DNA from: Pseudeuparius sepicola
Lineage: Eukaryota; Arthropoda; Insecta; Coleoptera; Anthribidae
Reading direction: 5' to 3'
Length of the DNA stretch: 64,000 nucleotides
Assembly: GCA_963920635.1 (NCBI GenBank)
Contig: OY987305.1
Span: 11,757,153 to 11,821,152, forward strand
Shown here: positions 45,991 to 58,400 of the stretch, one piece after another
Position numbering within the stretch: position 1 is the first letter of the stretch
Layout of the letters: every line of letters starts with the position of its first letter
The notes under the pieces: model-generated
What the model was told of the DNA's origin: nothing
What the model saw: the letters and a program-made list of their open reading frames with translations, nothing else
Database searches by the model: none
Position numbers and translations under genes: made by a program

Positions 45991-47486
45991 CAGGGTGAGT
46001 TTTTTTCGATGCCCACTATGGCGATCTCGGAAACTAGCCGAGCTAAAACAAAGGTTAAATGGGGAAAGAATTGCGGTTTTGATTGCTCAACCTAATGCCT
46101 AATGCCCCTTTTGGATTTTTAAAAAAGTTCATGGCTCACTAGATATTTTGAAAAGAGTGATTTTTACTAGTTAATCAGATCTCTGTTACTCCGTTATTTC
46201 TGATTATACAGAAAAACTGCAGAGACAAAAATTGTAGATAATTTTGGGCTTAATAAGACAATCTAATCCAATTTTTTATGTTGTTTGTGCTTTTTGACAT
46301 AAACTTGTGTTTTTTAAATGTAAATCATAGTTGGCTGTGGCCTTATAAAATCGGCCATTTTTTGAGCTTTCCAAAGATATAATACTCGGCATAGTTATTA
46401 TAAAAAATAAAAGAACTATGGCTAATTTTCTGATTTTTTAGCCATGGAATATTTTCAAAATTACGTTCTATTTTATAATAAGACATACTTCAAACTTTCA
46501 AATATTTTATTTTTAGCTGGTAACAAAATGTAACAAAATAAAACAAAAATTATCATGATGGGGCTCCACCACATAATTATTTGCCCGTAAGAAATTACCT
46601 AGATCAGCTCGATCCAAATAGTTGGATAGGGAGAAATAGACTTATTGCCTGGCAGCCCCGATCCCCCAATTTGTCTGTTTTGGATTTATTTTTGTGGGGA
46701 ACAGTACAAAATAAAGTATGAGGCAATTGTTGAATTAAGAGCAGCTGTTTTAGAAGCAATTGCCAGTATTGATTGAAAGGCGACAAAAATTCAGTTTTAA
46801 AAAGATGCAATATTTGCATAAATAATAATGGTGGATTGTTTGAACACCTTTTTTATTTTAAAAGGTGAGCTTTTAAAATAATAATAATTTGAATTTGAGT
46901 TTTTTTATTTTTGTTTTAATTTGTTACATTTTGTTACCAGCTAAAAACAAAATATTAGAAAGTTTGAAGTATCTCTAATTATAAAATAGAATGTAATTAT
47001 GAAAATATTTCATGGCTAACTATGTGAAAATTAAAAAAAAAACAGAAAATTAGCCATAGCTCTTTTATTTTTTATAATAACTATGCAGAGTATTATATTT
47101 CTGGAAAGCTCAGAAAATTACCGATTTTATAAGGCCACAGCCAACTATGATTTACATTATAAAAAACACAAGTTTATGTCATATCTCAAAAATCACAAAC
47201 AACATAAAAAATTGAATTAGATTATCTTATTAAGCCCAAAATTATCTACAATTTTTGTCTTTACAGTTTTTCTGTACAATCAGAAATTACGGAGCTACAG
47301 AGATCTGATGAAATAGCAAAAAATCACTCTCTTCAAAATATAAAGTGAGCCATGAACTTCTTTAAAAATCCAAAAGGGGCATTAGAATGACCATTCAAAA
47401 CTGCAATTCTTTTCCCATTTAACCTTTGTTCTAGCTCTGCTAGTTTCCGAGATCCCTATAGTGGGCATCGAAAAAAACTCACCCTG
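45991..47486. mobile_element. Mariner-like element with about 560-bp inverted repeats
   Basis: TA-flanked CAGGGTGAGTTTTTTTCGAT at 45991 and its inverse ending at 47486. The arms match, with a few differences, for more than 500 bp, through CCCACTATNGNGATCTCGGA, TTTTCTGTANAATCAGAAAT, GGCTGTGGCCTTATAAAATC and TAGCTGGTAACAAAATGTAA. The remaining centre (46557-46860) is the tail of a transposase. The element seems to have arisen when the long arms were retained and most of the coding region was lost. Confidence 0.85.
46557..46860 (+). pseudogene. Mariner-like transposase C-terminal fragment
   Basis: Reads DGAPPHNYLPVRNYLDQLDP, NSWIGRNRLIAWQPRSP and NLSVLDLFLWGTVQNKV, then a TGA at 46719-46721, with the frame continuing after a one-base shift as EAIVELRAAVLEAIASID. 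The DGAPPH and W-PRSP-L--LD-FLWG motifs surround the second and third catalytic residues of mariner-like transposases. The aspartate expected after RSP is asparagine here. Everything upstream of DGAPPH is missing, so the fragment cannot be active. Confidence 0.8.
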
Positions 47487-47689
47487 TATAAATCTGCATA
47501 AAGTCGATTTTCGGTTAAAATGTACATGTGTTGTTTTTCAAATAAACGCCTCAATTTCTTGTTTACATTTTTTCCAAAATTAAAAACAAAAAAGTTAAGG
47601 GGGGTAGAATGTCATGCGAATGACCCTGTACTATGGGTGGAATTTGATTGTGAACATCCCGGTATAAGAAAATTTGATGCTCGTTTCAG

Positions 47690-47998
47690 GCGAACAGGGA
47701 CGGGCCGAGGTCCGCGTGCCGCTCGCGCCATGCGGCGGGCGGCGCTGGCGCCGGCGCACTGATTGATGCGCATTGATGCGCGGCGGCGCATGCGCGGTGC
47801 GCGACCTCGCCGCGCGGCACGCCGGCGAGCCGCCCGCTACCACCGCCGCCGTTGGGGGTGGCGCCGCCCCGCCTGACCAGCAGCCGACCGCCGCCGCCGG
47901 CATGATGGTCTACCCCGGGCCCGAGCCGCCGCAGTGGAGCTGCTCCTCCGCCTCGGCGGCGCCCATGCTCCAGCTGTACGACGACGTCGGGTACAGAG
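47690..47998 (+). CDS. GC-rich first coding exon of an unidentified gene
   Basis: The exon is bounded by CTCGTTTCAG|GCGAAC and GTACAGAG|GTTAGT, both good splice sites on the plus strand. From the ATG at 47776 the frame is open for 74 codons to the donor and ends with one base carried over. An in-frame ATGATG at 47902 is an alternative start. The first part is alanine-, glycine- and proline-rich (VGGGAAPPDQQPTAAAG). The part after MMVYPGPEPPQWSCSSASAA, ending MLQLYDDVGYRG-like, looks less biased and may be conserved. No domain is recognisable. N-termini like this are common in transcription factors, but that is only a guess. Upstream of the ATG is about 86 bp of 5' UTR. The downstream exons lie beyond the window. 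Confidence 0.6.
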
Positions 47999-48004
47999 GT
48001 TAGT

Positions 48005-48210
48005 CGGTCGGTTGGGTCTTGGGTCAGAACGGCCAGGCGCATTTGCCAACTTTTTTGTAACACTTTTGTCCTTTTCGCTTTTGGTAAACAATGACCAAAC
48101 AACCCGGGAGGCGTTGAGTCTCGGAGATTGCGCAATAGAGAAACGAGAAACCATTACTGTCAACCCAAGAATAGTGTCTAGTATTCTTGCTGTCAACCTT
48201 TGATTGCGAA
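48005..48210. other. Start of the downstream intron
   Basis: Non-coding sequence after the GTTAGT donor, with no recognisable element. Confidence 0.4.
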
Positions 48211-48404
48211 CACTAGCCGATTTTAGGCGATCGTCTGGTTTTAACCGCGGTTATCTTTCTGGTTGTCCTTGGTTTTAGCCCTTGAATAACCAACAAATGT
48301 CACCATTGAAACTCGCCTAAATGTGTATGGTCAACCCAAAAGTAATTTAGGCGAATAACCAAGGAGAAATGTCATACTACTACCGCTACCCGTCTATAAC
48401 CTCA

Positions 48405-48432
48405 CTTAAAATAATAACAATAATAATAATAT
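48405..48432. repeat. AAT microsatellite, 3' tail of the LINE
   Basis: AATAATAACAATAATAATAA lies exactly at the 3' side of the antisense LINE and fits a TTA/ATT-type tail. Confidence 0.7.
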
Positions 48433-48779
48433 TTATTTAATCCACATTGTTTGCATTATTTATAATAGTATTTAATGTATTTTAAATAAATATATAGTAA
48501 TGTTGAAGAACCTTAATAATCTACGCGTATACATATATACTAGTTTTAGGTGAATCAGGAGAGGCAATAAGTTTATAGCAAATAACTTGTCCGTCTCTCT
48601 AGAACCACATTACTTTTTATTCATCGTACTTATCCATGATAAATACCAACCATATCTTATGTCAAAAGAAAAGAAAATATATATAACAAAGAGAAAATTT
48701 ATGAAAAAAGAGAAAAACAGAGAAAAAAGAAAACAAACTAAAATTGTAAATAAAATAAAAAATAAAAAAATTATCTTTT

Positions 48780-51356
48780 TGTGACATAATTTTCATTTTG
48801 ATTTAGCCACCGAGTCAGAATACCTTTGAAATTCTTTGAATATCTCATATTCTTTATCTCCACCGGAAGGGTATTGAAAAACCTTGTTCCAACATAGCTA
48901 AATGATTGTTGTCCTTTTGTTGTTTGAGCTTTAGATGTGGCTATATTTTCAGCTTTTCTGGACCTTGTTTTATATTCATGTGTTGCATTTGTCTATCATA
49001 TTTTTTTTAACCATATGTAATAGTGAAGCTTTATAAAATAAAGCTTGTATATTTAATATTTGTATATGCTGATATATCTGATTTAATGGAAATCGGGGAT
49101 TTAACCTGTATATAATTTTAATTAATTTTTTCTGGAGGACCTCAATAGGATTTATGTGGCATTGGTATGTTCCACCCCAACCTACAATTCCGTATTGTAG
49201 TTGAGACTGTATAAGAGCAAAATACAAACTTCTCAACTGATTTATACTAAGAATGCCAGTTATTTGTTTAAACAGATATAAAAGCGATCTTAATTTTTTT
49301 GCTAAATATTGGCAGTGTAGATCCCATTTTATATGGGTATCCAGTATTATTCCGAGATATTTTGCATGTTTAGATGTATTTAGAGTCCATATAGCGTTCC
49401 TATGTGGAATGTTGATGTTTATTTTGTTATTTTTTGGTAATTTAATTTTATTGTTAGAAAAGGGTAGGTAGATCGTCTTGTCGGTATTTAACGTTAGGAG
49501 ATTAATATCTAACCAGCATGCTATTTTTTATAGGTCTTGAGTTAGGAGCCGTTCGACATCTTCCCATGTCCTTCCCTCTATGAACAAAACAGTGTCATCA
49601 GAAAACGATATAAGTGTTCCTGAACAATTTATTGAAAGTAATTGGTTTATGTATAGCAGAAATAGAATTGGCCCAATGACCGTACCTTGTGGAATGCCAC
49701 ATTTAACTAATGTTCTTTTGCTGCGGATTTTGTCGATTTCCACTATTTGATATCTATTTTTTAAATAATCTTCTACAAGGTTTTGGGCAACACCACGGAG
49801 ACCCATAACCCACAATCTTTCTAAGAGTTTTTTATGATTCACCGTATCAAATGCCTTGGCAAGGTCTAAAAAAATTGCTGCGCATGGTTTACTTGCATCG
49901 ATGTTTTGATGTATTTTACTAACAAGGTAGGCAATGGCGTCAGAGGTCCCTTTGTTTTTTTTTGAAAGCCGTATTGTTGTTGTGAAATTATGCTATGTTT
50001 TTCTAAATAGCTGACAATTCTAGCTTTAAATGCTTTTTCAAATATTTTGGATATATTCGACGTAAGACTTATGGGTCTATCATTGTTAACTTTATCCCTT
50101 TCTTCTTTTTTAAAAATGGGTTTTATTATGGTTGTTTTAAAATGGTTTGGACATACGCCAGTTAAAAATATTGTGTTGATGATGTAGGTTAGTGGCTTTA
50201 AAATAAATGGTGATATTTGTTTTAATGTGTAAGATGTTACTTCATCAAATCCAGGACTAGAATTATTTCTTAAATTGATTATTAGTTTTTTTATTTCCGA
50301 TTCAGTTACTGGATGAAGAAATAACGAATCAATTATAGTACTCTGAGGATATGAATATATTTCGGTATTACTTTGTATTTGGTTGTGAATGTCGTTTGCC
50401 ATTTTTCCTCCAATTTCCGAAAAGTAATTGTTAAATATCTCGACAATATCTGTGACGTTGGTTTCTTTTTCATTTTGTTTATTTATGATTTCCGATATTT
50501 TGTTATTTGTTGTATTTAGATTGTTATTATATTCTTTGAGAATTTGCCACATTTTCTTGCTGTTGGTAGAATTGTTATTTATAATTTTTCTATAATATTG
50601 CTGCTTTAGTTTTTTAGCTAAATTGTTTGCTTTATTTCTGTAATCCTTATATTGTTGTTTGCTTAGTGCATTGTTGTCTTTATTATATTGTTTATGATAT
50701 TTGTCTCGAAGTTTTATAAGATGTACTAGATTGCTGTTAACCCATGGCTTTTTATTACTTTTTTTCTTGTAAGTTTTTTTGTATGTTGAGTTTTCTATAC
50801 CGTTTTTTATGACTTGTACCAACTTGTTAGTAACATAATTCACATCTCTGCTATTATAAATTTGGTTAAAATTTTGTTTCCTTAGGTAGTTATTAATTTT
50901 ATCATAATTTATATATTCTTTTATAATGGTAGATTCTTCATATATTTCTGTCAATGTGTCATAAACTAGTATAATGGGATAGTGATCTGTAATTTTGGAA
51001 TGTGATATTATTGGTAACAATTCATCTTGTTTTATATTTTTCGATTTTATAAATATATGATCAAGACAACTTTTTGCGTTTCCTTCTACCCTTGTATATT
51101 TGTTTATCAATGATTTGTAACCACTTTCGTATAAGACATTTAAATAATCTTCACAGTTGTCAGACAGATTTAAGATGTTTATATTGATGTCACCAATTAA
51201 AATTTCTGTGTTCTTCTTTGCTTGTAATGAAGTGTACATTTGTAATTCTGTGATGAATTCATTTATGTTCACTTCATGCGGTCTATAAATTGCAGTTAGT
51301 CCTATCTCTTCTTTACTTAACTTAAGAATGACGCGAATACAATTAATGCTTGCCAC
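48780..51356 (-). pseudogene. Endonuclease / reverse transcriptase polyprotein, nearly intact
   Basis: The endonuclease part has IGLTAIYRPHEVNINEF, EILIGDININILN and AKSCLDHIFIKS with KITDHYPI near its end. The N-terminal catalytic segment of the AP-type endonuclease is missing, because the frame begins in mid-domain at 51356. The RT part has NSSPGFDEVTSYTLK, HFKTTIIKPIFKKEERDKVN, RPISLTSNISKIFEK and QQYGFQ. A frameshift in the A-run near 49965 moves it to the next frame, which has the motif A sequence AAIFLDLAKAFDTVNHKKL, then KCGIPQGTVIGPILFLLYIN and FSDDTVLF, where alanine would be usual before DD. Further frames carry QLQYGIVGWGGTYQ and RYSKNFKGILTRWL. The few lesions point to moderate age. 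Confidence 0.82.
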
Positions 51357-51746
51357 ATATTTATATTTGTGTATGTTGGGTTTTGTTTAAATTTGTTACA
51401 AAAATGAATAAAAGCATGTAATAAAATTACATTTAACAGAAGATTTGCTATTTTCATATCTCCGACTTCAACCTGGAATCTGGACATCTTCACACTCTTC
51501 ACCTTCAGCCTTCAACGTTTACACAAAAGAGAGATTTTTGCTCCCGTTCATTTTTTTTTAAATTTATGGATCTACATGAGAAATCACTACACTTGCCTAT
51601 ATACCGCGGTTATTGTCGGTTATAACGATGACGTATGAAGGGCTTCTTTGTGACGTCAGAGAGCTATAACCAACAATAACCGAATCGCGTAAACGTGTTT
51701 GGCATTTACCGGTTATTAATGGTTATTCGCCTAAAATCGACTAATG

Positions 51747-52031
51747 TCTGTCGTAGGTTTTCTAAACCATTTTTTATTCAAGACTAGAAACATATTATCC
51801 AGCGTCGCACTAAGATGAGAGAATGGTATCAATCTGGGATCATGTTATTATGTGTTAGGTTTAGCATTTTAAAAAGTACAGTACTTCTTTTTAACTTCTT
51901 TTTAATTTTTGAATCTACAAAACTTTCAAGGGTATAGTTTATTTTATATGATCATCTTTAATTTAATTGTAAGTAGTTAATATAGGATAAATTGGCTTTA
52001 TGTCAGTTTTGCACTGTTTGTTATATCTACA
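51747..52031. other. Presumed intronic DNA, nothing recognised
   Basis: AT-rich sequence between two elements, without recognisable features. Confidence 0.4.
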
Positions 52032-52335
52032 TACAGTGTGTCCCACTTAAGGACTGACCACCCCTGTAAAATTTTGACTTATATCTCGATTTTCATAAAC
52101 TTTTTTTTGTTTTGTGGAGCTTCAAAAATGGCATTAAATGCATAATTCAGGTGCCTCGTGTGTTAAATTCATGGCCCACTGAGACGGTGTTTTAGTGTTG
52201 ACATTTCGATAAGTACTATTAGGGATTTTCTTAGAGGAAAATTAATGCCGGATTCTTGTTCAGCGTTGTTTGAAAACCAATCGTACCAATTTGCATTACC
52301 GTAGCTCTACAGGGTGTTTCAAAATTTTGACTGAA

Positions 52336-52440
52336 ATTTGAGTTTATGTTATGTTGTGTTGTTTGTTCATGTATTTGTTGATACTAATAATTAAAAAATG
52401 ATTATTTTGTTGCCTAAGAAAATTAATTACAAATTGGTAC
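52336..52440. other. Unique spacer between the arms of the 8.3-kb element
   Basis: TTTGAGTTTATGTTATGTTG and following AT-rich sequence occurs once and separates the single left arm from the tandem right arm, as the loop of the ancestral MITE. Confidence 0.65.
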
Positions 52441-52489
52441 GTTTTTGTTCGAAACATCTCACTGCGTATAAGAATCCGGCCTTACTTTT

Positions 52490-55400
52490 CCTTGTAAATT
52501 TTTTTGGAACCCCCTATAGAGCTGCGTATGTTTGGGTTTCGAACAACGCTGAATAATAATTCAGCATTAATTTTTTTCTAAAAAATCCCTAATTGTACTT
52601 CTTGAGATTTCAGCACTAAAACACCGTCTCAGTGGGCCATGAATTTAACGCACGAGGCACCTGAATTATGCATTTAATGCAATTTTTTAAACTCTATCCG
52701 CAAAAAAAATCGAGCGATAAATAAAAATTTTACAAGGGTGGTCAGTCTTAAGTGGGGAACTAAAAATTTTGAAACGCCCTGTAGAGCTACGATAATTCAA
52801 ATTGGTACGTTTGGGTTTCGAACAACGCTGAATAAGAATCCGGCATTGATTTGGCTCTAAAAAATCCCTAATAGTACTTTTCGAAATTTCAGCACTAAAA
52901 TACCGTCTCAGTGGGCCATGAATTTAAGGCACGAGGCACCTGAATTATGCATTTAATGCAATTTTTTAAACTCTATCCACAAAAAAAATCGAGCGATAAA
53001 TAAAAATTTTACAAGGGTGGTCAGTCTTAAGTGGGGAACTAAAAATTTTGAAACGCCCTGTAGAGCTACGATAATTCAAATTGGTACGTTTGGGTTTCGA
53101 ACAACGCTGAATAAGAATCCGGCATTGATTTGGCTCTAAAAAATCCCTAATAGTACTTTTCGAAATTTCAGCACTAAAATACCGTCTCAGTGGGCCATGA
53201 ATTTAAGGCACGAGGCACCTGAATTATGCATTTAATGCAATTTTTTAAACTCTATCCACAAAAAAAATCGAGCGATAAATAAAAATTTTACAAGGGTGGT
53301 CAGTCTTAAGTGGGGAACTAAAAATTTTGAAACGCCCTGTAGAGCTACGATAATTCAAATTGGTACGTTTGGGTTTCGAACAACGCTGAATAAGAATCCG
53401 GCATTGATTTGGCTCTAAAAAATCCCTAATAGTACTTTTCGAAATTTCAGCACTAAAATACCGTCTCAGTGGGCCATGAATTTAAGGCACGAGGCACCTG
53501 AATTATGCATTTAATGCAATTTTTTAAACTCTATCCACAAAAAAAATCGAGCGATAAATAAAAATTTTACAAGGGTGGTCAGTCTTAAGTGGGGAACTAA
53601 AAATTTTGAAACGCCCTGTAGAGCTACGATAATTCAAATTGGTACGTTTGGGTTTCGAACAACGCTGAATAAGAATCCGGCATTGATTTGGCTCTAAAAA
53701 ATCCCTAATAGTACTTTTCGAAATTTCAGCACTAAAATACCGTCTCAGTGGGCCATGAATTTAAGGCACGAGGCACCTGAATTATGCATTTAATGCAATT
53801 TTTTAAACTCTATCCACAAAAAAAATCGAGCGATAAATAAAAATTTTACAAGGGTGGTCAGTCTTAAGTGGGGAACTAAAAATTTTGAAACGCCCTGTAG
53901 AGCTACGATAATTCAAATTGGTACGTTTGGGTTTCGAACAACGCTGAATAAGAATCCGGCATTGATTTGGCTCTAAAAAATCCCTAATAGTACTTTTCGA
54001 AATTTCAGCACTAAAATACCGTCTCAGTGGGCCATGAATTTAAGGCACGAGGCACCTGAATTATGCATTTAATGCAATTTTTTAAACTCTATCCACAAAA
54101 AAAATCGAGCGATAAATAAAAATTTTACAAGGGTGGTCAGTCTTAAGTGGGGAACTAAAAATTTTGAAACGCCCTGTAGAGCTACGATAATTCAAATTGG
54201 TACGTTTGGGTTTCGAACAACGCTGAATAAGAATCCGGCATTGATTTGGCTCTAAAAAATCCCTAATAGTACTTTTCGAAATTTCAGCACTAAAATACCG
54301 TCTCAGTGGGCCATGAATTTAAGGCACGAGGCACCTGAATTATGCATTTAATGCAATTTTTTAAACTCTATCCACAAAAAAAATCGAGCGATAAATAAAA
54401 ATTTTACAAGGGTGGTCAGTCTTAAGTGGGGAACTAAAAATTTTGAAACGCCCTGTAGAGCTACGATAATTCAAATTGGTACGTTTGGGTTTCGAACAAC
54501 GCTGAATAAGAATCCGGCATCGATTTGGCTCTAAAAAATCCCTAATAGTACTTTTCGAAATTTCAGCACTAAAATACCGTCTCAGTGGGCCATGAATTTA
54601 AGGCACGAGGCACCTGAATTATGCATTTAATGCAATTTTTTAAACTCTATCCACAAAAAAAATCGAGCGATAAATAAAAATTTTACAAGGGTGGTCAGTC
54701 TTAAGTGGGGAACTAAAAATTTTGAAACGCCCTGTAGAGCTACGATAATTCAAATTGGTACGTTTGGGTTTCGAACAACGCTGAATAAGAATCCGGCATC
54801 GATTTGGCTCTAAAAAATCCCTAATAGTACTTTTCGAAATTTCAGCACTAAAATACCGTCTCAGTGGGCCATGAATTTAAGGCACGAGGCACCTGAATTA
54901 TGCATTTAATGCAATTTTTTAAACTCTATCCACAAAAAAAATCGAGCGATAAATAAAAATTTTACAAGGGTGGTCAGTCTTAAGTGGGGAACTAAAAATT
55001 TTGAAACGCCCTGTAGAGCTACGATAATTCAAATTGGTACGTTTGGGTTTCGAACAACGCTGAATAAGAATCCGGCATTGATTTGGCTCTAAAAAATCCC
55101 TAATAGTACTTTTCGAAATTTCAGCACTAAAATACCGTCTCAGTGGGCCATGAATTTAAGGCACGAGGCACCTGAATTATGCATTTAATGCAATTTTTTA
55201 AACTCTATCCACAAAAAAAATCGAGCGATAAATAAAAATTTTACAAGGGTGGTCAGTCTTAAGTGGGGAACTAAAAATTTTGAAACGCCCTGTAGAGCTA
55301 CGATAATTCAAATTGGTACGTTTGGGTTTCGAACAACGCTGAATAAGAATCCGGCATCGATTTGGCTCTAAAAAATCCCTAATAGTACTTTTCGAAATTT

Positions 55401-58400
55401 CAGCACTAAAATACCGTCTCAGTGGGCCATGAATTTAAGGCACGAGGCACCTGAATTATGCATTTAATGCAATTTTTTAAACTCTATCCACAAAAAAAAT
55501 CGAGCGATAAATAAAAATTTTACAAGGGTGGTCAGTCTTAAGTGGGGAACTAAAAATTTTGAAACGCCCTGTAGAGCTACGATAATTCAAATTGGTACGT
55601 TTGGGTTTCGAACAACGCTGAATAAGAATCCGGCATCGATTTGGCTCTAAAAAATCCCTAATAGTACTTTTCGAAATTTCAGCACTAAAATACCGTCTCA
55701 GTGGGCCATGAATTTAAGGCACGAGGCACCTGAATTATGCATTTAATGCAATTTTTTAAACTCTATCCACAAAAAAAATCGAGCGATAAATAAAAATTTT
55801 ACAAGGGTGGTCAGTCTTAAGTGGGGAACTAAAAATTTTGAAACGCCCTGTAGAGCTACGATAATTCAAATTGGTACGTTTGGGTTTCGAACAACGCTGA
55901 ATAAGAATCCGGCATCGATTTGGCTCTAAAAAATCCCTAATAGTACTTTTCGAAATTTCAGCACTAAAATACCGTCTCAGTGGGCCATGAATTTAAGGCA
56001 CGAGGCACCTGAATTATGCATTTAATGCAATTTTTTAAACTCTATCCACAAAAAAAATCGAGCGATAAATAAAAATTTTACAAGGGTGGTCAGTCTTAAG
56101 TGGGGAACTAAAAATTTTGAAACGCCCTGTAGAGCTACGATAATTCAAATTGGTACGTTTGGGTTTCGAACAACGCTGAATAAGAATCCGGCATCGATTT
56201 GGCTCTAAAAAATCCCTAATAGTACTTTTCGAAATTTCAGCACTAAAATACCGTCTCAGTGGGCCATGAATTTAAGGCACGAGGCACCTGAATTATGCAT
56301 TTAATGCAATTTTTTAAACTCTATCCACAAAAAAAATCGAGCGATAAATAAAAATTTTACAAGGGTGGTCAGTCTTAAGTGGGGAACTAAAAATTTTGAA
56401 ACGCCCTGTAGAGCTACGATAATTCAAATTGGTACGTTTGGGTTTCGAACAACGCTGAATAAGAATCCGGCATCGATTTGGCTCTAAAAAATCCCTAATA
56501 GTACTTTTCGAAATTTCAGCACTAAAATACCGTCTCAGTGGGCCATGAATTTAAGGCACGAGGCACCTGAATTATGCATTTAATGCAATTTTTTAAACTC
56601 TATCCACAAAAAAAATCGAGCGATAAATAAAAATTTTACAAGGGTGGTCAGTCTTAAGTGGGGAACTAAAAATTTTGAAACGCCCTGTAGAGCTACGATA
56701 ATTCAAATTGGTACGTTTGGGTTTCGAACAACGCTGAATAAGAATCCGGCATCGATTTGGCTCTAAAAAATCCCTAATAGTACTTTTCGAAATTTCAGCA
56801 CTAAAATACCGTCTCAGTGGGCCATGAATTTAAGGCACGAGGCACCTGAATTATGCATTTAATGCAATTTTTTAAACTCTATCCACAAAAAAAATCGAGC
56901 GATAAATAAAAATTTTACAAGGGTGGTCAGTCTTAAGTGGGGAACTAAAAATTTTGAAACGCCCTGTAGAGCTACGATAATTCAAATTGGTACGTTTGGG
57001 TTTCGAACAACGCTGAATAAGAATCCGGCATTGATTTGGCTCTAAAAAATCCCTAATAGTACTTTTCGAAATTTCAGCACTAAAATACCGTCTCAGTGGG
57101 CCATGAATTTAAGGCACGAGGCACCTGAATTATGCATTTAATGCAATTTTTTAAACTCTATCCACAAAAAAAATCGAGCGATAAATAAAAATTTTACAAG
57201 GGTGGTCAGTCTTAAGTGGGGAACTAAAAATTTTGAAACGCCCTGTAGAGCTACGATAATTCAAATTGGTACGTTTGGGTTTCGAACAACGCTGAATAAG
57301 AATCCGGCATTGATTTGGCTCTAAAAAATCCCTAATAGTACTTTTCGAAATTTCAGCACTAAAATACCGTCTCAGTGGGCCATGAATTTAAGGCACGAGG
57401 CACCTGAATTATGCATTTAATGCAATTTTTTAAACTCTATCCACAAAAAAAATCGAGCGATAAATAAAAATTTTACAAGGGTGGTCAGTCTTAAGTGGGG
57501 AACTAAAAATTTTGAAACGCCCTGTAGAGCTACGATAATTCAAATTGGTACGTTTGGGTTTCGAACAACGCTGAATAAGAATCCGGCATCGATTTGGCTC
57601 TAAAAAATCCCTAATAGTACTTTTCGAAATTTCAGCACTAAAATACCGTCTCAGTGGGCCATGAATTTAAGGCACGAGGCACCTGAATTATGCATTTAAT
57701 GCAATTTTTTAAACTCTATCCACAAAAAAAATCGAGCGATAAATAAAAATTTTACAAGGGTGGTCAGTCTTAAGTGGGGAACTAAAAATTTTGAAACGCC
57801 CTGTAGAGCTACGATAATTCAAATTGGTACGTTTGGGTTTCGAACAACGCTGAATAAGAATCCGGCATTGATTTGGCTCTAAAAAATCCCTAATAGTACT
57901 TTTCGAAATTTCAGCACTAAAATACCGTCTCAGTGGGCCATGAATTTAAGGCACGAGGCACCTGAATTATGCATTTAATGCAATTTTTTAAACTCTATCC
58001 ACAAAAAAAATCGAGCGATAAATAAAAATTTTACAAGGGTGGTCAGTCTTAAGTGGGGAACTAAAAATTTTGAAACGCCCTGTAGAGCTACGATAATTCA
58101 AATTGGTACGTTTGGGTTTCGAACAACGCTGAATAAGAATCCGGCATCGATTTGGCTCTAAAAAATCCCTAATAGTACTTTTCGAAATTTCAGCACTAAA
58201 ATACCGTCTCAGTGGGCCATGAATTTAAGGCACGAGGCACCTGAATTATGCATTTAATGCAATTTTTTAAACTCTATCCACAAAAAAAATCGAGCGATAA
58301 ATAAAAATTTTACAAGGGTGGTCAGTCTTAAGTGGGGAACTAAAAATTTTGAAACGCCCTGTAGAGCTACGATAATTCAAATTGGTACGTTTGGGTTTCG

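Larger units (their letters stand above)
44759..47628. mobile_element. Outer mariner-like element with CAGGGT ends
   Basis: TA-flanked ends CAGGGTGTTCTATCT (44759) and the inverse of CAGGGTCATTCGCATG (ending 47628). The very ends match only in the first bases, but the inner segment TTGAGGCGTATATTTGAAAA followed by ACAACACATGTA at 44868 is mirrored at 47517-47549. It encloses a DDE-like coding relic (45444-45770, minus strand), a 12-bp GC hairpin (45233-45263) and a second mariner-like element (45991-47486). Its right end is only about 60 bp from the exon acceptor at 47689. Confidence 0.6.
48405..51541 (-). mobile_element. Non-LTR retrotransposon (Jockey/CR1-like), antisense
   Basis: Read from about 51541 down to 48405. 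It encodes part of an endonuclease, a complete reverse transcriptase core and a C-terminal region, and ends with an ATT-rich microsatellite (AAT units at 48411-48431 on the plus strand), as expected for a LINE inserted by target-primed reverse transcription. It lies antisense to the presumed host gene. No target duplication was resolved. Confidence 0.85.
48211..51746. mobile_element. Inverted-repeat element interrupted by a LINE
   Basis: CACTAGCCGATTTTAGGCGA (48211-48230) and the inverse of CATTAGTCGATTTTAGGCGA (51727-51746) face each other. Both flanks have repeated GGTTAT, AACCGCGGTTAT and GAATAACCA words (48235-48365 and 51600-51726). Without the central LINE the element would be only about 400 bp, a typical MITE. 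The match decays quickly inward, so the copy is old or only partly palindromic. Confidence 0.55.

Noticed and set aside
47686..48196. Minus-strand 149- and 119-codon open frames over the 47.7-kb exon
   Set aside because: They are antisense to an exon with good plus-strand splice sites and have biased composition.
48587..48784. Lysine-rich 65-codon open frame
   Set aside because: Low-complexity AT-rich sequence at the 3' part of the antisense LINE, with no domain.
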